Shown: piece by piece, positions 27,300 through 35,679 of the stretch
Layout: every line of letters starts with the position of its first letter
How positions within the stretch are numbered: position 1 is the first letter of the stretch
NCBI GenBank assembly: GCA_964350445.1
Contig: CAYGKA010000014.1
Span: 25,368 to 89,367 of the forward strand
Direction: 5' to 3'
Origin: Hwanghaeella sp964350445
GTDB taxonomy: Bacteria; Pseudomonadota; Alphaproteobacteria; UBA8366; Aestuariispiraceae
DNA length: 64,000 nucleotides
Program-made: the position numbers and the translations under genes
The notes under the pieces: generated by a model
Database searches by the model: none
What the model saw: the letters and a program-made list of their open reading frames with translations, nothing else
What the model was told of the DNA's origin: nothing

Positions 27300-28184
27300 T
27301 TATTCTTCCTGGAAGAAATCGAGCAGTAGCCGGGCGGTTTCGTCCGGCTTTTCTTCGGCCAGGAAATGCCCGCAATCGTCCAGCGCCCGGCCGCGCACGT
27401 CCATCGCGCGTTCACGCCAACAAGCCAGAACGTCGTACTGTGCTTCCATCACGGCCGCTCCGCCCCAGATCGCCAGGAGCGGGCATGCAATCTTGGTCTG
27501 CAGGTCTTTCGTATCGTGGTCCATATCGATGGTGGCGGCTGCGCGGTAGTCCTCGCAGGAGGCATGGATCATTGCTGGGTCGTTCCAGCAACGCTTGTAT
27601 TCCGCATAGGCTTCCGGATTGAAGTAGCTGTTGGCCTTCGGCGACAGACTGCCGGTTTTGAAGCCGTAGTAGAAGTCCGGGTCCCGGCCGATCAGCGTTT
27701 CCGGTAGCGGATTCGGTTGGGCCAGGAAGAACCAATGGTAATAGGCCATCGCGATCCCTTGATGGGAATCGGAGAAGATTTTGTGGGTCGGCACGATGTC
27801 CAGCACCGCCAAGCGCTCTACCCGGTCCGGATGGTCCAGGGTCAGGCGGTGGGCGACGCGGGCGCCGCGGTCATGCCCGGCGAGGCGGAACCGGGCGAAA
27901 CCCAGCGCGTCCATTACGGCGATCTGGTCCCCGGCGCTCGCCCGTTTCGAATACGGGAAATGGTCGGGCGTCGTCTCCGGCTTGCCGCTGTCGCCATAGC
28001 CGCGCAGGTCGGGGGCCACCACGGTATAGTGTTCGGCCAATGTCGGCGCTACCGCGTGCCACATCGCGTGGGTCTGCGGATATCCGTGCAGCAACAGCAA
28101 TGGCGGGCCGTTTCCACCGACAACCAGATTGATCTCGGTATCGGGCGTCGTGATCCGTTTTTGTTCGAAACCCTCGAAAAGCAT
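27300..28184 (-). CDS. Haloacetate (fluoroacetate) dehalogenase-like alpha/beta hydrolase
   Basis: A 294-residue alpha/beta hydrolase. The nucleophile position is aspartate in AGHDRGARVAHR, as in haloacid and epoxide enzymes, not serine. The two arginines of HDRGAR would hold a carboxylate. The second acid is the aspartate in LAVLDIVPT, and the histidine is in DCGHFLAEEKPDE. The pocket segment YYHWFFLAQP and the tyrosine in CEDYRA match the halide-binding His/Trp/Tyr set of fluoroacetate dehalogenase. Together these favour hydrolytic removal of halide from a haloacetate-type substrate, though natural substrates could be other short acids. It is 48 bases from the EamA gene on the same strand. 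Confidence 0.8.
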   Translation of the reverse strand: MLFEGFEQKRITTPDTEINLVVGGNGPPLLLLHGYPQTHAMWHAVAPTLAEHYTVVAPDLRGYGDSGKPETTPDHFPYSKRASAGDQIAVMDALGFARFRLAGHDRGARVAHRLTLDHPDRVERLAVLDIVPTHKIFSDSHQGIAMAYYHWFFLAQPNPLPETLIGRDPDFYYGFKTGSLSPKANSYFNPEAYAEYKRCWNDPAMIHASCEDYRAAATIDMDHDTKDLQTKIACPLLAIWGGAAVMEAQYDVLACWRERAMDVRGRALDDCGHFLAEEKPDETARLLLDFFQEE

Positions 28185-28232
28185 GGCGTGTTTCCCCTAG
28201 CGGCTGTGCCGGGCCTGCCTGTGCCCTGGCGA

Positions 28233-29183
28233 TTATGGTTTTGGCCGCCGGTTGGCCAGATAGATCCCCGGCATGACCAGGGCCGCCCCGACAAGATGAT
28301 AGCTCTGCAAGGTTTCACCCAGGAAGAACCAGGCCAGAACGGCGACATAAATCGGTCCCAAATACAGGATCAAACTACCCCTGGCCGCGCCCAGAACGGC
28401 CTGCGCCTTGGCATAGGCCTGATAGGCGCCGAAACCCGGCAGCAGGACCAGAAGTGCGATTGCCAATAACCCGTCCTGGGTGAAGGGCATCGGCTTTATC
28501 GTCAGTGTTTCCCAAACATAGAACGGCACCAGGATAAGCGTTCCCATCATGACGATCGCGGTGAAGCGCGTCATCATCCCCATCGCGCTCGGCCGGTATT
28601 TCATCATGACCGCATAGACAGCCCATCCCGTGACGGCGCCCATGATCCACAGGTCACCGACGGTGAATTTCAGATTCCGGAAGGCGTTCAGATCGCCGCG
28701 AGCAATGATCCAAAGCACGCCGGCCAGGCAGATCAATCCGCCCAGGCCCTGGATGCCCGATAGGCGTTCGCCATAGAAGCGCCATGCCAGGACAACGATC
28801 ATGACAGGGGCCGAGGCATAGAGCAGGCCGATATTCGTCGCCGTTGTCGTTTCCGCGCCGATATAGACGAAGGCGCCGCAAATCCCCATGCCCAGCGCAC
28901 CGAGGATCACGAGGTCTTTCCATTCGCGCATCACGTCGTGGCGGTGCTGCCACAGTTTCGGACCCCGGATCATCAACATCAGGATCAACACCCCGAACCA
29001 GCGCCAGAAGGCCAGCGCCACCGGCGGGGCGGTGTCGGCCATCCAGCGCGCGACAAGCATGTTGGCGCCGAACATGGCCGGCGCGGAAAGCAGCAGTGCA
29101 TAGGCCACTTGCCGCTCGCTGAAACCGGCGAAACCCGGCTCATGCGGGGCCTTGTCGCCGGTGGGGATCGGGGTGTTGGACAT
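28233..29183 (-). CDS. EamA/DMT-family transporter
   Basis: A 316-residue inner-membrane protein with about ten hydrophobic segments in two EamA repeats (roughly residues 28-155 and 170-305). It belongs to the drug/metabolite transporter superfamily, which exports or imports small metabolites. The repeat hallmark GAETTTATNIGLLYASAPV lies near residue 110, and LGPIYVAVLAWFFLGE near residue 280. The substrate cannot be predicted. It precedes the dehalogenase-like gene on the same strand, so the pair may be co-transcribed. Its promoter shares a 223-base region with the divergent DUF2062 gene. Confidence 0.9.
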   Translation of the reverse strand: MSNTPIPTGDKAPHEPGFAGFSERQVAYALLLSAPAMFGANMLVARWMADTAPPVALAFWRWFGVLILMLMIRGPKLWQHRHDVMREWKDLVILGALGMGICGAFVYIGAETTTATNIGLLYASAPVMIVVLAWRFYGERLSGIQGLGGLICLAGVLWIIARGDLNAFRNLKFTVGDLWIMGAVTGWAVYAVMMKYRPSAMGMMTRFTAIVMMGTLILVPFYVWETLTIKPMPFTQDGLLAIALLVLLPGFGAYQAYAKAQAVLGAARGSLILYLGPIYVAVLAWFFLGETLQSYHLVGAALVMPGIYLANRRPKP

Positions 29184-29406
29184 GGCGGAGTTGATATAGG
29201 GCAGATCGGTGCGCCGCCAGCCGAAAGGCTGGAAAAAGCTTTATGATACGATTCCGGATAAATGCTTGCGACCAAGTGTGGACGGACCGCTGATTATCAT
29301 TATTGTTTAACCTGTCTTTGGTATGGATGACGTGGCGTAGGGGCCAAACCGCGTGTTCTTTCTCCGAGGCTGAAAGCATCGTGGTGTCTGTCCAGGTACG
29401 GTTCCC

Positions 29407-30012
29407 GTGAAAAGAAGTTGGCTAGGTCGTAAGAGCAGGAATTTCGGGCGAATGCTTCGGCGTCGCCTCGTGGTTCCCATGTTCTCCAGCAAGCGTCCGC
29501 CCGAATTTGCGGCGCGCGGCGTGCTGTTCGGAATCTTCTTCGCCTTCACCCCGCTGGTTGGCGTGCAATTGGCGGTTATCCTGGCCTTCTGGTCTTTCGT
29601 GCGCGCTTTCGTTCCGCGCTGGGATTTCAATCTGATCGTCGCCATGGCCTGGATCTGGACAACGAACGTCTTCACGCTTGGCCCGATCTATTATGGCTTC
29701 GTCCTGACGGGGCAGGTCTTGTTGGGGCGGTGGGACGAACCGCTGGGCTACGATGCGTTCACCACGCGCCTGCACGACCTCATGGCGGCGAAGCCGGATG
29801 CCAGCGCCTTGCAGGAATTCTGGTTCGGCACGGTCAGCGTGATGGATGCCTTCGGTGCGCCGTTGTTCTTAGGATGCGTGCCTTGGGCCGTGGGACTTGC
29901 GATCGCGGGCTATTTCTGGTCGCTGCGCTTTGTGCGCCGGCGGCACCAAGCCAGGGCAGCTCGTCGCGCAAGCCGTCGCGAGCACAGGCGTTTCGCCCGT
30001 CAAGGCGTCTGA
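29407..30012 (+). CDS. DUF2062 membrane protein
   Basis: A 201-residue protein of the DUF2062 family with three or four membrane segments. The conserved part runs from PPEFAARGVLFGIFFAFTPLVG (in short blocks, residues about 31-52) through the TTNVFTLGPIYY motif near residue 84. The N-terminus and C-terminus (RRRHQARAARRASRRE) are strongly basic. The family is widespread in proteobacteria, sometimes next to cell-envelope genes, with no established function. The open frame starts with GTG at 29407; ATG 29452 would remove 15 residues and is equally possible, as neither has a clear ribosome site. Confidence 0.82.
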   Translation: MKRSWLGRKSRNFGRMLRRRLVVPMFSSKRPPEFAARGVLFGIFFAFTPLVGVQLAVILAFWSFVRAFVPRWDFNLIVAMAWIWTTNVFTLGPIYYGFVLTGQVLLGRWDEPLGYDAFTTRLHDLMAAKPDASALQEFWFGTVSVMDAFGAPLFLGCVPWAVGLAIAGYFWSLRFVRRRHQARAARRASRREHRRFARQGV

Positions 30013-30031
30013 TACCGCTCTGTTTCCACCT

Positions 30032-30841
30032 TTAATGGACCAAGCCGCTGTAGAAATCCGGCGGCAAACCCGCTTTGGTCCGGCTGACTTCATTGAAAGG
30101 CGGCTTCAGCATGCCCTTGAAATGGGTTCGGACGAGGTCCCGCCATGTTTCCGCAGGGTCCAATCCTTTTTGACCGCATAGCCAGTCGAACCAGCGCTTT
30201 CCAGCCGCCACATGGGTGATTTCATCGTCGTGGATGATCTGAAGCCGGTTGGCGCTGTCGTCATCGCCGACGGCGCGCAATTTGTCGATCATCGCGGGGG
30301 TGACGTCCAACCCGCGGGCCTCCAGCACCAAGGGCACGATGGCCAGCCGTGCCAAAAGATCGTGCGCGGTGTCCTGTGATGCCTGCCAAAGCCCGTCATG
30401 CGCAGGCAAATCGCCATAGGCGCAATCCAGCTGCTTCAGCCGTTCCGCCAACAGCAGGAAATGTTTCGCTTCGTCATCGGCGACCTGAACCCAATCGTCA
30501 AGGAACCCCTTGGGCGGTGTCGGACTGCTGCCCGCGAAACGCGCGACGATGTCCCAAGCCAGATCGATGGCGTTCAATTCAATATGGGCAAGGGCGTGCA
30601 ACAGGGCCGCGCGCCCGGCGGGTCCGGTGTTGATCTTTCGTTTCTTCACCTTACCCGGCGCGACCAAGTCCGGCCGTGGGGGACGGCCGGGCCGATCGGG
30701 TGGTTGGACGGTACCGGCCTCGCGCACCTTGCCGTCACGCCATCGGGCGGCATGGTCGCGCGTCAGCTGGGCCTTTTCCATCGGGTCGGGCGCTTCCAGG
30801 CACGCAACAGCCAACGCGGTGAGGCTCGGCGTTTCAGGCAC
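30032..30841 (-). CDS. DUF455 ferritin-like protein
   Basis: A 269-residue protein of COG2833 (DUF455), a ferritin-like four-helix fold. Candidate di-iron ligands are in HALAHIELNAIDLA near residue 85, DDEAKHF near residue 125, LEARGLD near residue 175 and HDDEITHV near residue 205. These fit paired E and E-x2-H motifs. The function is unknown; ferritin-like oxidases are possible. A GTG start lies 12 bases after the bcp stop on the same strand, so it probably depends on the bcp transcript. This adjacency suggests a link with oxidant handling, but that is inference. Confidence 0.88.
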   Translation of the reverse strand: MPETPSLTALAVACLEAPDPMEKAQLTRDHAARWRDGKVREAGTVQPPDRPGRPPRPDLVAPGKVKKRKINTGPAGRAALLHALAHIELNAIDLAWDIVARFAGSSPTPPKGFLDDWVQVADDEAKHFLLLAERLKQLDCAYGDLPAHDGLWQASQDTAHDLLARLAIVPLVLEARGLDVTPAMIDKLRAVGDDDSANRLQIIHDDEITHVAAGKRWFDWLCGQKGLDPAETWRDLVRTHFKGMLKPPFNEVSRTKAGLPPDFYSGLVH

Positions 30842-30853
30842 GGGAATGTGCGC

Positions 30854-31318
30854 TCAAAGTGCTTTGGCTGCGTCTAGCACATCTTGCGCATGGCCGGTGA
30901 CCTTCACCTTCGGCCAAGCCTTGGCAACCTTGCCGTCCGGACCGATCAGATAGGTCGACCGAATGATGCCTTCGAATTCCTTGCCGTACATCTTCTTCAC
31001 GCCCCAGGCGCCGAACTTTTCGCAAACGTCGGATTCTTCGTCGGAGGCAAGTGGGAAGTTCAACTCCTGCTTGGCCTTGAAATTGTCGTGCTTTTTGACG
31101 GAGTCCTTGCTGATCCCGATGATTGTTGCGCCGATCTTGTCGAAGTCGCCCTTCAGGTCACGGAAGTCTTTCGCTTCGGTGGTGCAGCCTGGCGTGTTGT
31201 CCTTGGGATAGAAATAGACGACGACCGGCGACCCTTTCATGTCGGCCAGGGTGACGGACCCGCCACCATCGGTCGGCAGGGTGAAATTCGGGGCGGTATC
31301 GCCTTCTTGCAGCGCCAT
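30854..31318 (-). CDS. bcp: Thioredoxin-dependent thiol peroxidase (BCP/PrxQ)
   Basis: A 154-residue peroxiredoxin that reduces hydrogen and organic peroxides in the cytoplasm. The peroxidatic cysteine is in YPKDNTPGCTTEAKDFRD near residue 46. The E. coli-type resolving cysteine five residues later is absent (lysine there). Another cysteine in SDVCEKFGAWG near residue 95 may resolve the sulfenic acid, as in other PrxQ subtypes. Thioredoxin recycles the family. The gene heads a leftward pair with the DUF455 gene. Confidence 0.94.
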   Translation of the reverse strand: MALQEGDTAPNFTLPTDGGGSVTLADMKGSPVVVYFYPKDNTPGCTTEAKDFRDLKGDFDKIGATIIGISKDSVKKHDNFKAKQELNFPLASDEESDVCEKFGAWGVKKMYGKEFEGIIRSTYLIGPDGKVAKAWPKVKVTGHAQDVLDAAKAL

Positions 31319-31525
31319 ATCGCGTCTCCTCGAAATGAGTTTCGGTTGGGTACAGAGTTACAGGATTGGTACGCGGACAATCAATCACCGGATCGGCAGT
31401 TGGGCGCATTCGGCCAGGATGCTTTTCGCCGCCGGGACCTTTTCGCCATAACGGGGAACGCATAGTGTTGCCGCATGGAACATGACGTCCGCATGCTGCG
31501 GGCGAACGGAATTTGGGGACATCAC

Positions 31526-32509
31526 ATGACAGTCTTGTTGGTAGGGTCGGTCGCACAGGCCGGGCAATCCGTCGTCGAACGTGAACTGGCCGGGTCTATC
31601 CCGGTCGAGGCAGTCATGCTCAACGATCCTGACAAGGATGCGGTCGCCGCCAAGTTTGCGGAGGCCAGGATGATCGTCTCTCCTGCCTATCGGGCGGATT
31701 TCCCGGCCTCACCCAAGCTCGAGATGCTGCACGCCCCCAATGCCGGGCTGGATTCCATCGATTTCGACGCCCTGCCGGCGGGTGTTCGTGTCTGCAATGT
31801 CTTCGAACATCATATCGGGATCGGTGAATACGTGCTGGCCGGTATGCTGCGCTCGGTGATCGATCTCGACGCACGCAGCCGCAAGTTCAACGACGGTTTG
31901 AATTGGGAAGATACCCCGCGCCTTGGCGCCCCGACACGCGGGGAGTTAAGCGGCAAGACCCTGCTTAGCATCGGCTATGGCACGATCGGCCAGGCCGTCG
32001 CGGAACGGGCCAGGCCGTTCGGCGTGCGGATCGAAGCGGTAACGCGGACGCCGCGACCGATGACCCCGGAACCGGATAAGATGGCCAGCTTCGACAGCAT
32101 GAAAATGATGATCGGCGATGCGGATTTCGTCCTGATCGCCTGTCCGCTGAACGACGAAACCGAGGGCATGATCGATGCTGCGCTGATCGCTGCGATGAAG
32201 CCCTCGGCGATCTTGATCAATGTGGCGCGCGGCAAGATCGTGGCAGAAAAGCCGCTTTTCGACGCCTTGGCCCAGGGCAGGATCGGCGGCGCAGTGTTGG
32301 ACACTTGGTGGGACTATCCCACCACAGAAAACCAGGACGTCAAACCGGCGGCCTGTCCGTTTTGGGACCTAGACAATGTGGTGATGACGCCCCACTGCTC
32401 CGGCTGGACGGACGGTTTGATCGAACGTCGTTTCAAGATCGTCGCCGAAAACGCCCGCCTCCTCTATGCGGGGGAGGCGCTGATCAATCAGGTCTATCCG
32501 GAAGGCTGA
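31526..32509 (+). CDS. D-2-hydroxyacid dehydrogenase family protein
   Basis: A 327-residue NAD-dependent dehydrogenase. The nucleotide-binding loop is in GYGTIGQAVAERA near residue 152, the substrate arginine in NVARGKIV near residue 240, and the catalytic histidine in TPHCSGWTDG near residue 291. The glutamate that normally assists that histidine (LDVFExEP) is replaced: the segment reads LDTWWDYPTTEN. This is closer to formate-dehydrogenase-like members, so the substrate is uncertain. ATG 31526 follows GGGGACATCAC; an ATG at 31475 would add 17 residues. The 3' end overlaps the convergent glnE stop by 16 bases. Confidence 0.85.
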   Translation: MTVLLVGSVAQAGQSVVERELAGSIPVEAVMLNDPDKDAVAAKFAEARMIVSPAYRADFPASPKLEMLHAPNAGLDSIDFDALPAGVRVCNVFEHHIGIGEYVLAGMLRSVIDLDARSRKFNDGLNWEDTPRLGAPTRGELSGKTLLSIGYGTIGQAVAERARPFGVRIEAVTRTPRPMTPEPDKMASFDSMKMMIGDADFVLIACPLNDETEGMIDAALIAAMKPSAILINVARGKIVAEKPLFDALAQGRIGGAVLDTWWDYPTTENQDVKPAACPFWDLDNVVMTPHCSGWTDGLIERRFKIVAENARLLYAGEALINQVYPEG

Positions 32510-35500
32510 ACCGGGTCGTCGGGTCCAAGCGGGACGTCGTCCGCAGCGCCGATTTTCTGCCGTGCTTTTTCAGCGGGCTCCGCGATTAGATCGCGATAGA
32601 CTTTCTGGACCTCGCCGGCGACATCCTCGATATGGCTGCGCAGGACCTCGAAGTCGTCGAACCCGCCGCATCGCGCCAAAAGCGATTTTTGGCCGTCCGG
32701 TGCGCTGTCCTCGTCTAGTCCTTCCTGGGCGGTCAGGCGAATGGCGGCCTGAAGGTTTCGCCAAAGCCGCAGGGTCGATCGCAGCGTTTCCATCGCGCCG
32801 GCATCGAGATATCCGGCTGCGGCCAATTTCTCCAAGGCGGTGCCGGTATTCGGCGAAAGGATATCCTTGCCTTCGGCCGCATGGCGAAGCTGCAAATACT
32901 GGGTGATGAATTCGATATCCACCAACCCGCCGGGCCGGTGTTTGATCTCCCAAGGTTTTTCGCCGGTATACTGTTTGCGAATTCTCTGCCGCATGTTGTC
33001 CACGTCACGGACAAGCGCCTCTGCGTCGCGCGGTTGGCGGATCGCCTCTTCGATGATGCGCGCCAATGCCGTCCGCAGCCCCGCCGGGCCAAAAATCGGC
33101 CGGGCTCGCGTCAGGGCCATGAACTCCCAGGTCCAGGCCTCGCCCTGATAGTAGTTTTTGAACCCGTCATACTGGGTGCAGACGGGGCCGGACCGTCCAT
33201 TTGGCCGCAGCCTTGTGTCCACTTCGTAAAGGTTCCCTTCGCCGGTCTGCGACGTGATGGCGGTGACCAACCGTTGCCCCAAGCGGGAAAAATAGACCAT
33301 CGGCGTCAGCGGACGCTTGCCGTCCGACGCCTCGATATCGGCCGGCACGTTGTAGACCAAGACGAGGTCGAGGTCCGACATCGGCGCCAGTTCGCGCCCG
33401 CCGAGCTTGCCGAAGGCGATGACCGCGAAACCTGTTTCCCTGTTCTTGCCCGCGTCCGCGTTGCCGTCATCGGGCCAACCGCCATGCGGTTCACGGAACT
33501 CTTCTTCGACGGCCTCGGTCAGTGCGCCAACCGCCGTTTCCGCGACCAGGGTCAGGATGCCGCCGGCGTCCTCACCGGTGAGGCGGCCCTGGAGCAGTTT
33601 GACCCCGGTCTGGAACCGCCGGTCGTTGGCCCAGCGGATCACGATGTCGAGGACGTCTTGGAAATCGCGGGCCTGGCGCAGGACGTGCTTCAGGTTTTGG
33701 CGCATGTCCTCCGGGGCGGCCTCCTTCACGGACCAATCGTCACTGATCACACCGTCGAGGAGGGAGGGGTGCCGGGACAGCCAGATCGCCAAGCGCGGCG
33801 CGTTGCCCATGATTTCCGATACCATGCCCAGAAGGGACGGATTGGAATGGAACAGGGATAGCAATTGCACGCCGGCGGGCAATTCGCCCAGAAAGGAATC
33901 GAAACGGTTGAAGGCCTGCATCGGATTGGTGGTCGCGGCCAGGCTTTCCAGCAGGCGCGGCATCAATTCCGTCAGCAACTGCCGGGCGCGCTCGCTTCTG
34001 GTCGCGCGGTAGCGTCCATGATGCCAGACCCTGATACGCCCGATGACATGGGAGGCGTCTTTGAATCCCATGTCTGTCAGTGTTTCCACGGTTTCCGGAT
34101 CGTCCTCGACCCCGGTGAACACCAGCGACCTGCCGCTGCCCAGATCCGGTTCGTCCTCGAAGAGGTGCGCGTATTCCTGTTCGACCTGCCGCAGATGCCG
34201 GATCAACTCGTCCCGGAAGCCCGCCGGGTCGTCGAACCCCATGAAGGTGCCGATGGCGTCCATCCCCTCGGGCGTCGACGGCATTTTCTGTGTCTGCTCG
34301 TCCACCACCATTTGAAGCCGGTGCTCCAGGGTTCTCAGGAAATGATAGCTTTCCCGCAGGCGGGCCGCGGCTTCGTGTGTCGTATGGCCTTCATCCGCCA
34401 GCCGATCAATGGCCTCAAGGGTCTTGCGCATGCGCAGGGCCGGGGTGCGGCCGCCCCAAATCAGCTGCTGGGTCTGGGCGAAGAACTCGATTTCTCGAAT
34501 GCCGCCGCGCCCGAGCTTGATGTTGTGCCCTTCGAGAGCGACCTGGCCGCCACCGCGATGTGCATTGATCTGCCGTTTGATGGAATGAATGTCCGCGACG
34601 GCGGCAAAATCGAGATGTTTGCGCCAGACGAAAGGTCGAATGTGTTCCAGGAAGGCATGCCCAAGGTCGCAATCGCCGGCGACCGGCCGGGCCTTGATCA
34701 TGGCCGCGCGCTCCCAGTTCTGGCCGATCGTCTCGTAGTAGGATTCCGCGGCGCTCACGGTCATGGCCAGCGGCGTCATGCCCGGGTCCGGGCGCAGCCG
34801 AAGATCGGTTCGGAAGACGTAACCGTCCGCTGTTCGCTCCTGCATCAGGTTGACCACGGTTTGCGTGGCCCGGACCATGTCCTGCCGCAGCCTGTCCGGG
34901 TCCTTAGGATTGAGGCGCGCCGGTTCGTAGAGCGCGATGATGTCGATGTCGCTGGAGTAATTCAGTTCACCGGCGCCCAGCTTGCCCATTCCGAGCAGGA
35001 CGTAGCCGCTGTTGTCGAGCGTGTCCTTGTCCAAGGCAATCGCGATCTTGCCGCCCGCGACCAGCACGGTCAGGGCGTGGCGCACGCTGGCGTCGAGGCA
35101 CAGCTCCGCCAGGCGGGAGAGGGTGCCGGTGATTTCGTCCAGGTCCCAGGCACCGGTCAGGTCGGCAAGGGCGATCAACAGGGCCGCCCGGCGTTTCGCT
35201 ACCCGCAGACTTTTGGATGTTACGGCTTGGGTCTCGGCGGGATCCAGCGCCCGGATGTCGCCATAAATTGCTTCGCGGGTCGCCTCGTAACCGGCGGCTG
35301 GCAAATTCAGCAGGAAACCGACTTCCTTGATGGCAAGCTGTGTCAGAAACGGGCTGTTGCCGAACAAGGCGCCCAGCATTTGTCTGCCGCCCGGCGCCGT
35401 CAGAAAGGCGTCTGCGTCTTCCCGGCGGCCTGCGGACTGGGCCGCGTCCAGCCATCTCTCAAACCCGATTTTGGACGCGTTTGCGTCCGCCGGACGGGGC

Positions 35501-35538
35501 GGTCGGGCCGGTTCGGGTACAATTGCGGAAAGATCCAT
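32494..35538 (-). CDS. glnE: Bifunctional glutamine synthetase adenylyltransferase/deadenylase
   Basis: A 1014-residue regulator that adds AMP to or removes it from glutamine synthetase according to nitrogen status. Two nucleotidyltransferase domains are present: an N-terminal deadenylase with YSSDIDIIALYEP near residue 205 and a C-terminal adenylylase with MSDLDLVLVYNVP near residue 715. Helical GlnD-UR-like regions join them. The length is normal for the family. ATG 35538 has AGGA eight bases upstream. GdhA, the other ammonia-assimilation enzyme, is at 46228. Confidence 0.96.
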   Translation of the reverse strand: MDLSAIVPEPARPPRPADANASKIGFERWLDAAQSAGRREDADAFLTAPGGRQMLGALFGNSPFLTQLAIKEVGFLLNLPAAGYEATREAIYGDIRALDPAETQAVTSKSLRVAKRRAALLIALADLTGAWDLDEITGTLSRLAELCLDASVRHALTVLVAGGKIAIALDKDTLDNSGYVLLGMGKLGAGELNYSSDIDIIALYEPARLNPKDPDRLRQDMVRATQTVVNLMQERTADGYVFRTDLRLRPDPGMTPLAMTVSAAESYYETIGQNWERAAMIKARPVAGDCDLGHAFLEHIRPFVWRKHLDFAAVADIHSIKRQINAHRGGGQVALEGHNIKLGRGGIREIEFFAQTQQLIWGGRTPALRMRKTLEAIDRLADEGHTTHEAAARLRESYHFLRTLEHRLQMVVDEQTQKMPSTPEGMDAIGTFMGFDDPAGFRDELIRHLRQVEQEYAHLFEDEPDLGSGRSLVFTGVEDDPETVETLTDMGFKDASHVIGRIRVWHHGRYRATRSERARQLLTELMPRLLESLAATTNPMQAFNRFDSFLGELPAGVQLLSLFHSNPSLLGMVSEIMGNAPRLAIWLSRHPSLLDGVISDDWSVKEAAPEDMRQNLKHVLRQARDFQDVLDIVIRWANDRRFQTGVKLLQGRLTGEDAGGILTLVAETAVGALTEAVEEEFREPHGGWPDDGNADAGKNRETGFAVIAFGKLGGRELAPMSDLDLVLVYNVPADIEASDGKRPLTPMVYFSRLGQRLVTAITSQTGEGNLYEVDTRLRPNGRSGPVCTQYDGFKNYYQGEAWTWEFMALTRARPIFGPAGLRTALARIIEEAIRQPRDAEALVRDVDNMRQRIRKQYTGEKPWEIKHRPGGLVDIEFITQYLQLRHAAEGKDILSPNTGTALEKLAAAGYLDAGAMETLRSTLRLWRNLQAAIRLTAQEGLDEDSAPDGQKSLLARCGGFDDFEVLRSHIEDVAGEVQKVYRDLIAEPAEKARQKIGAADDVPLGPDDPVQPSG

Positions 35539-35679
35539 CAATACGTCCTGTTCACACCTTGAAATCTGGGCTAACCCACTGGGCGCAGATTAGGAGATGT
35601 TGCCCCACCCTCCAAGCTTCGGCAGATATGGGCCAAGCGGCCATTTCCTCGCGCCCTCGATTGGAGTGTGGCTCCGGCC

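Noticed and set aside
33865..35562. A 565-codon open frame antisense to glnE, and other long antisense frames
   Set aside because: They mirror strong coding genes in high-GC DNA, have no ribosome sites and no recognisable motifs; glnE explains the region fully.
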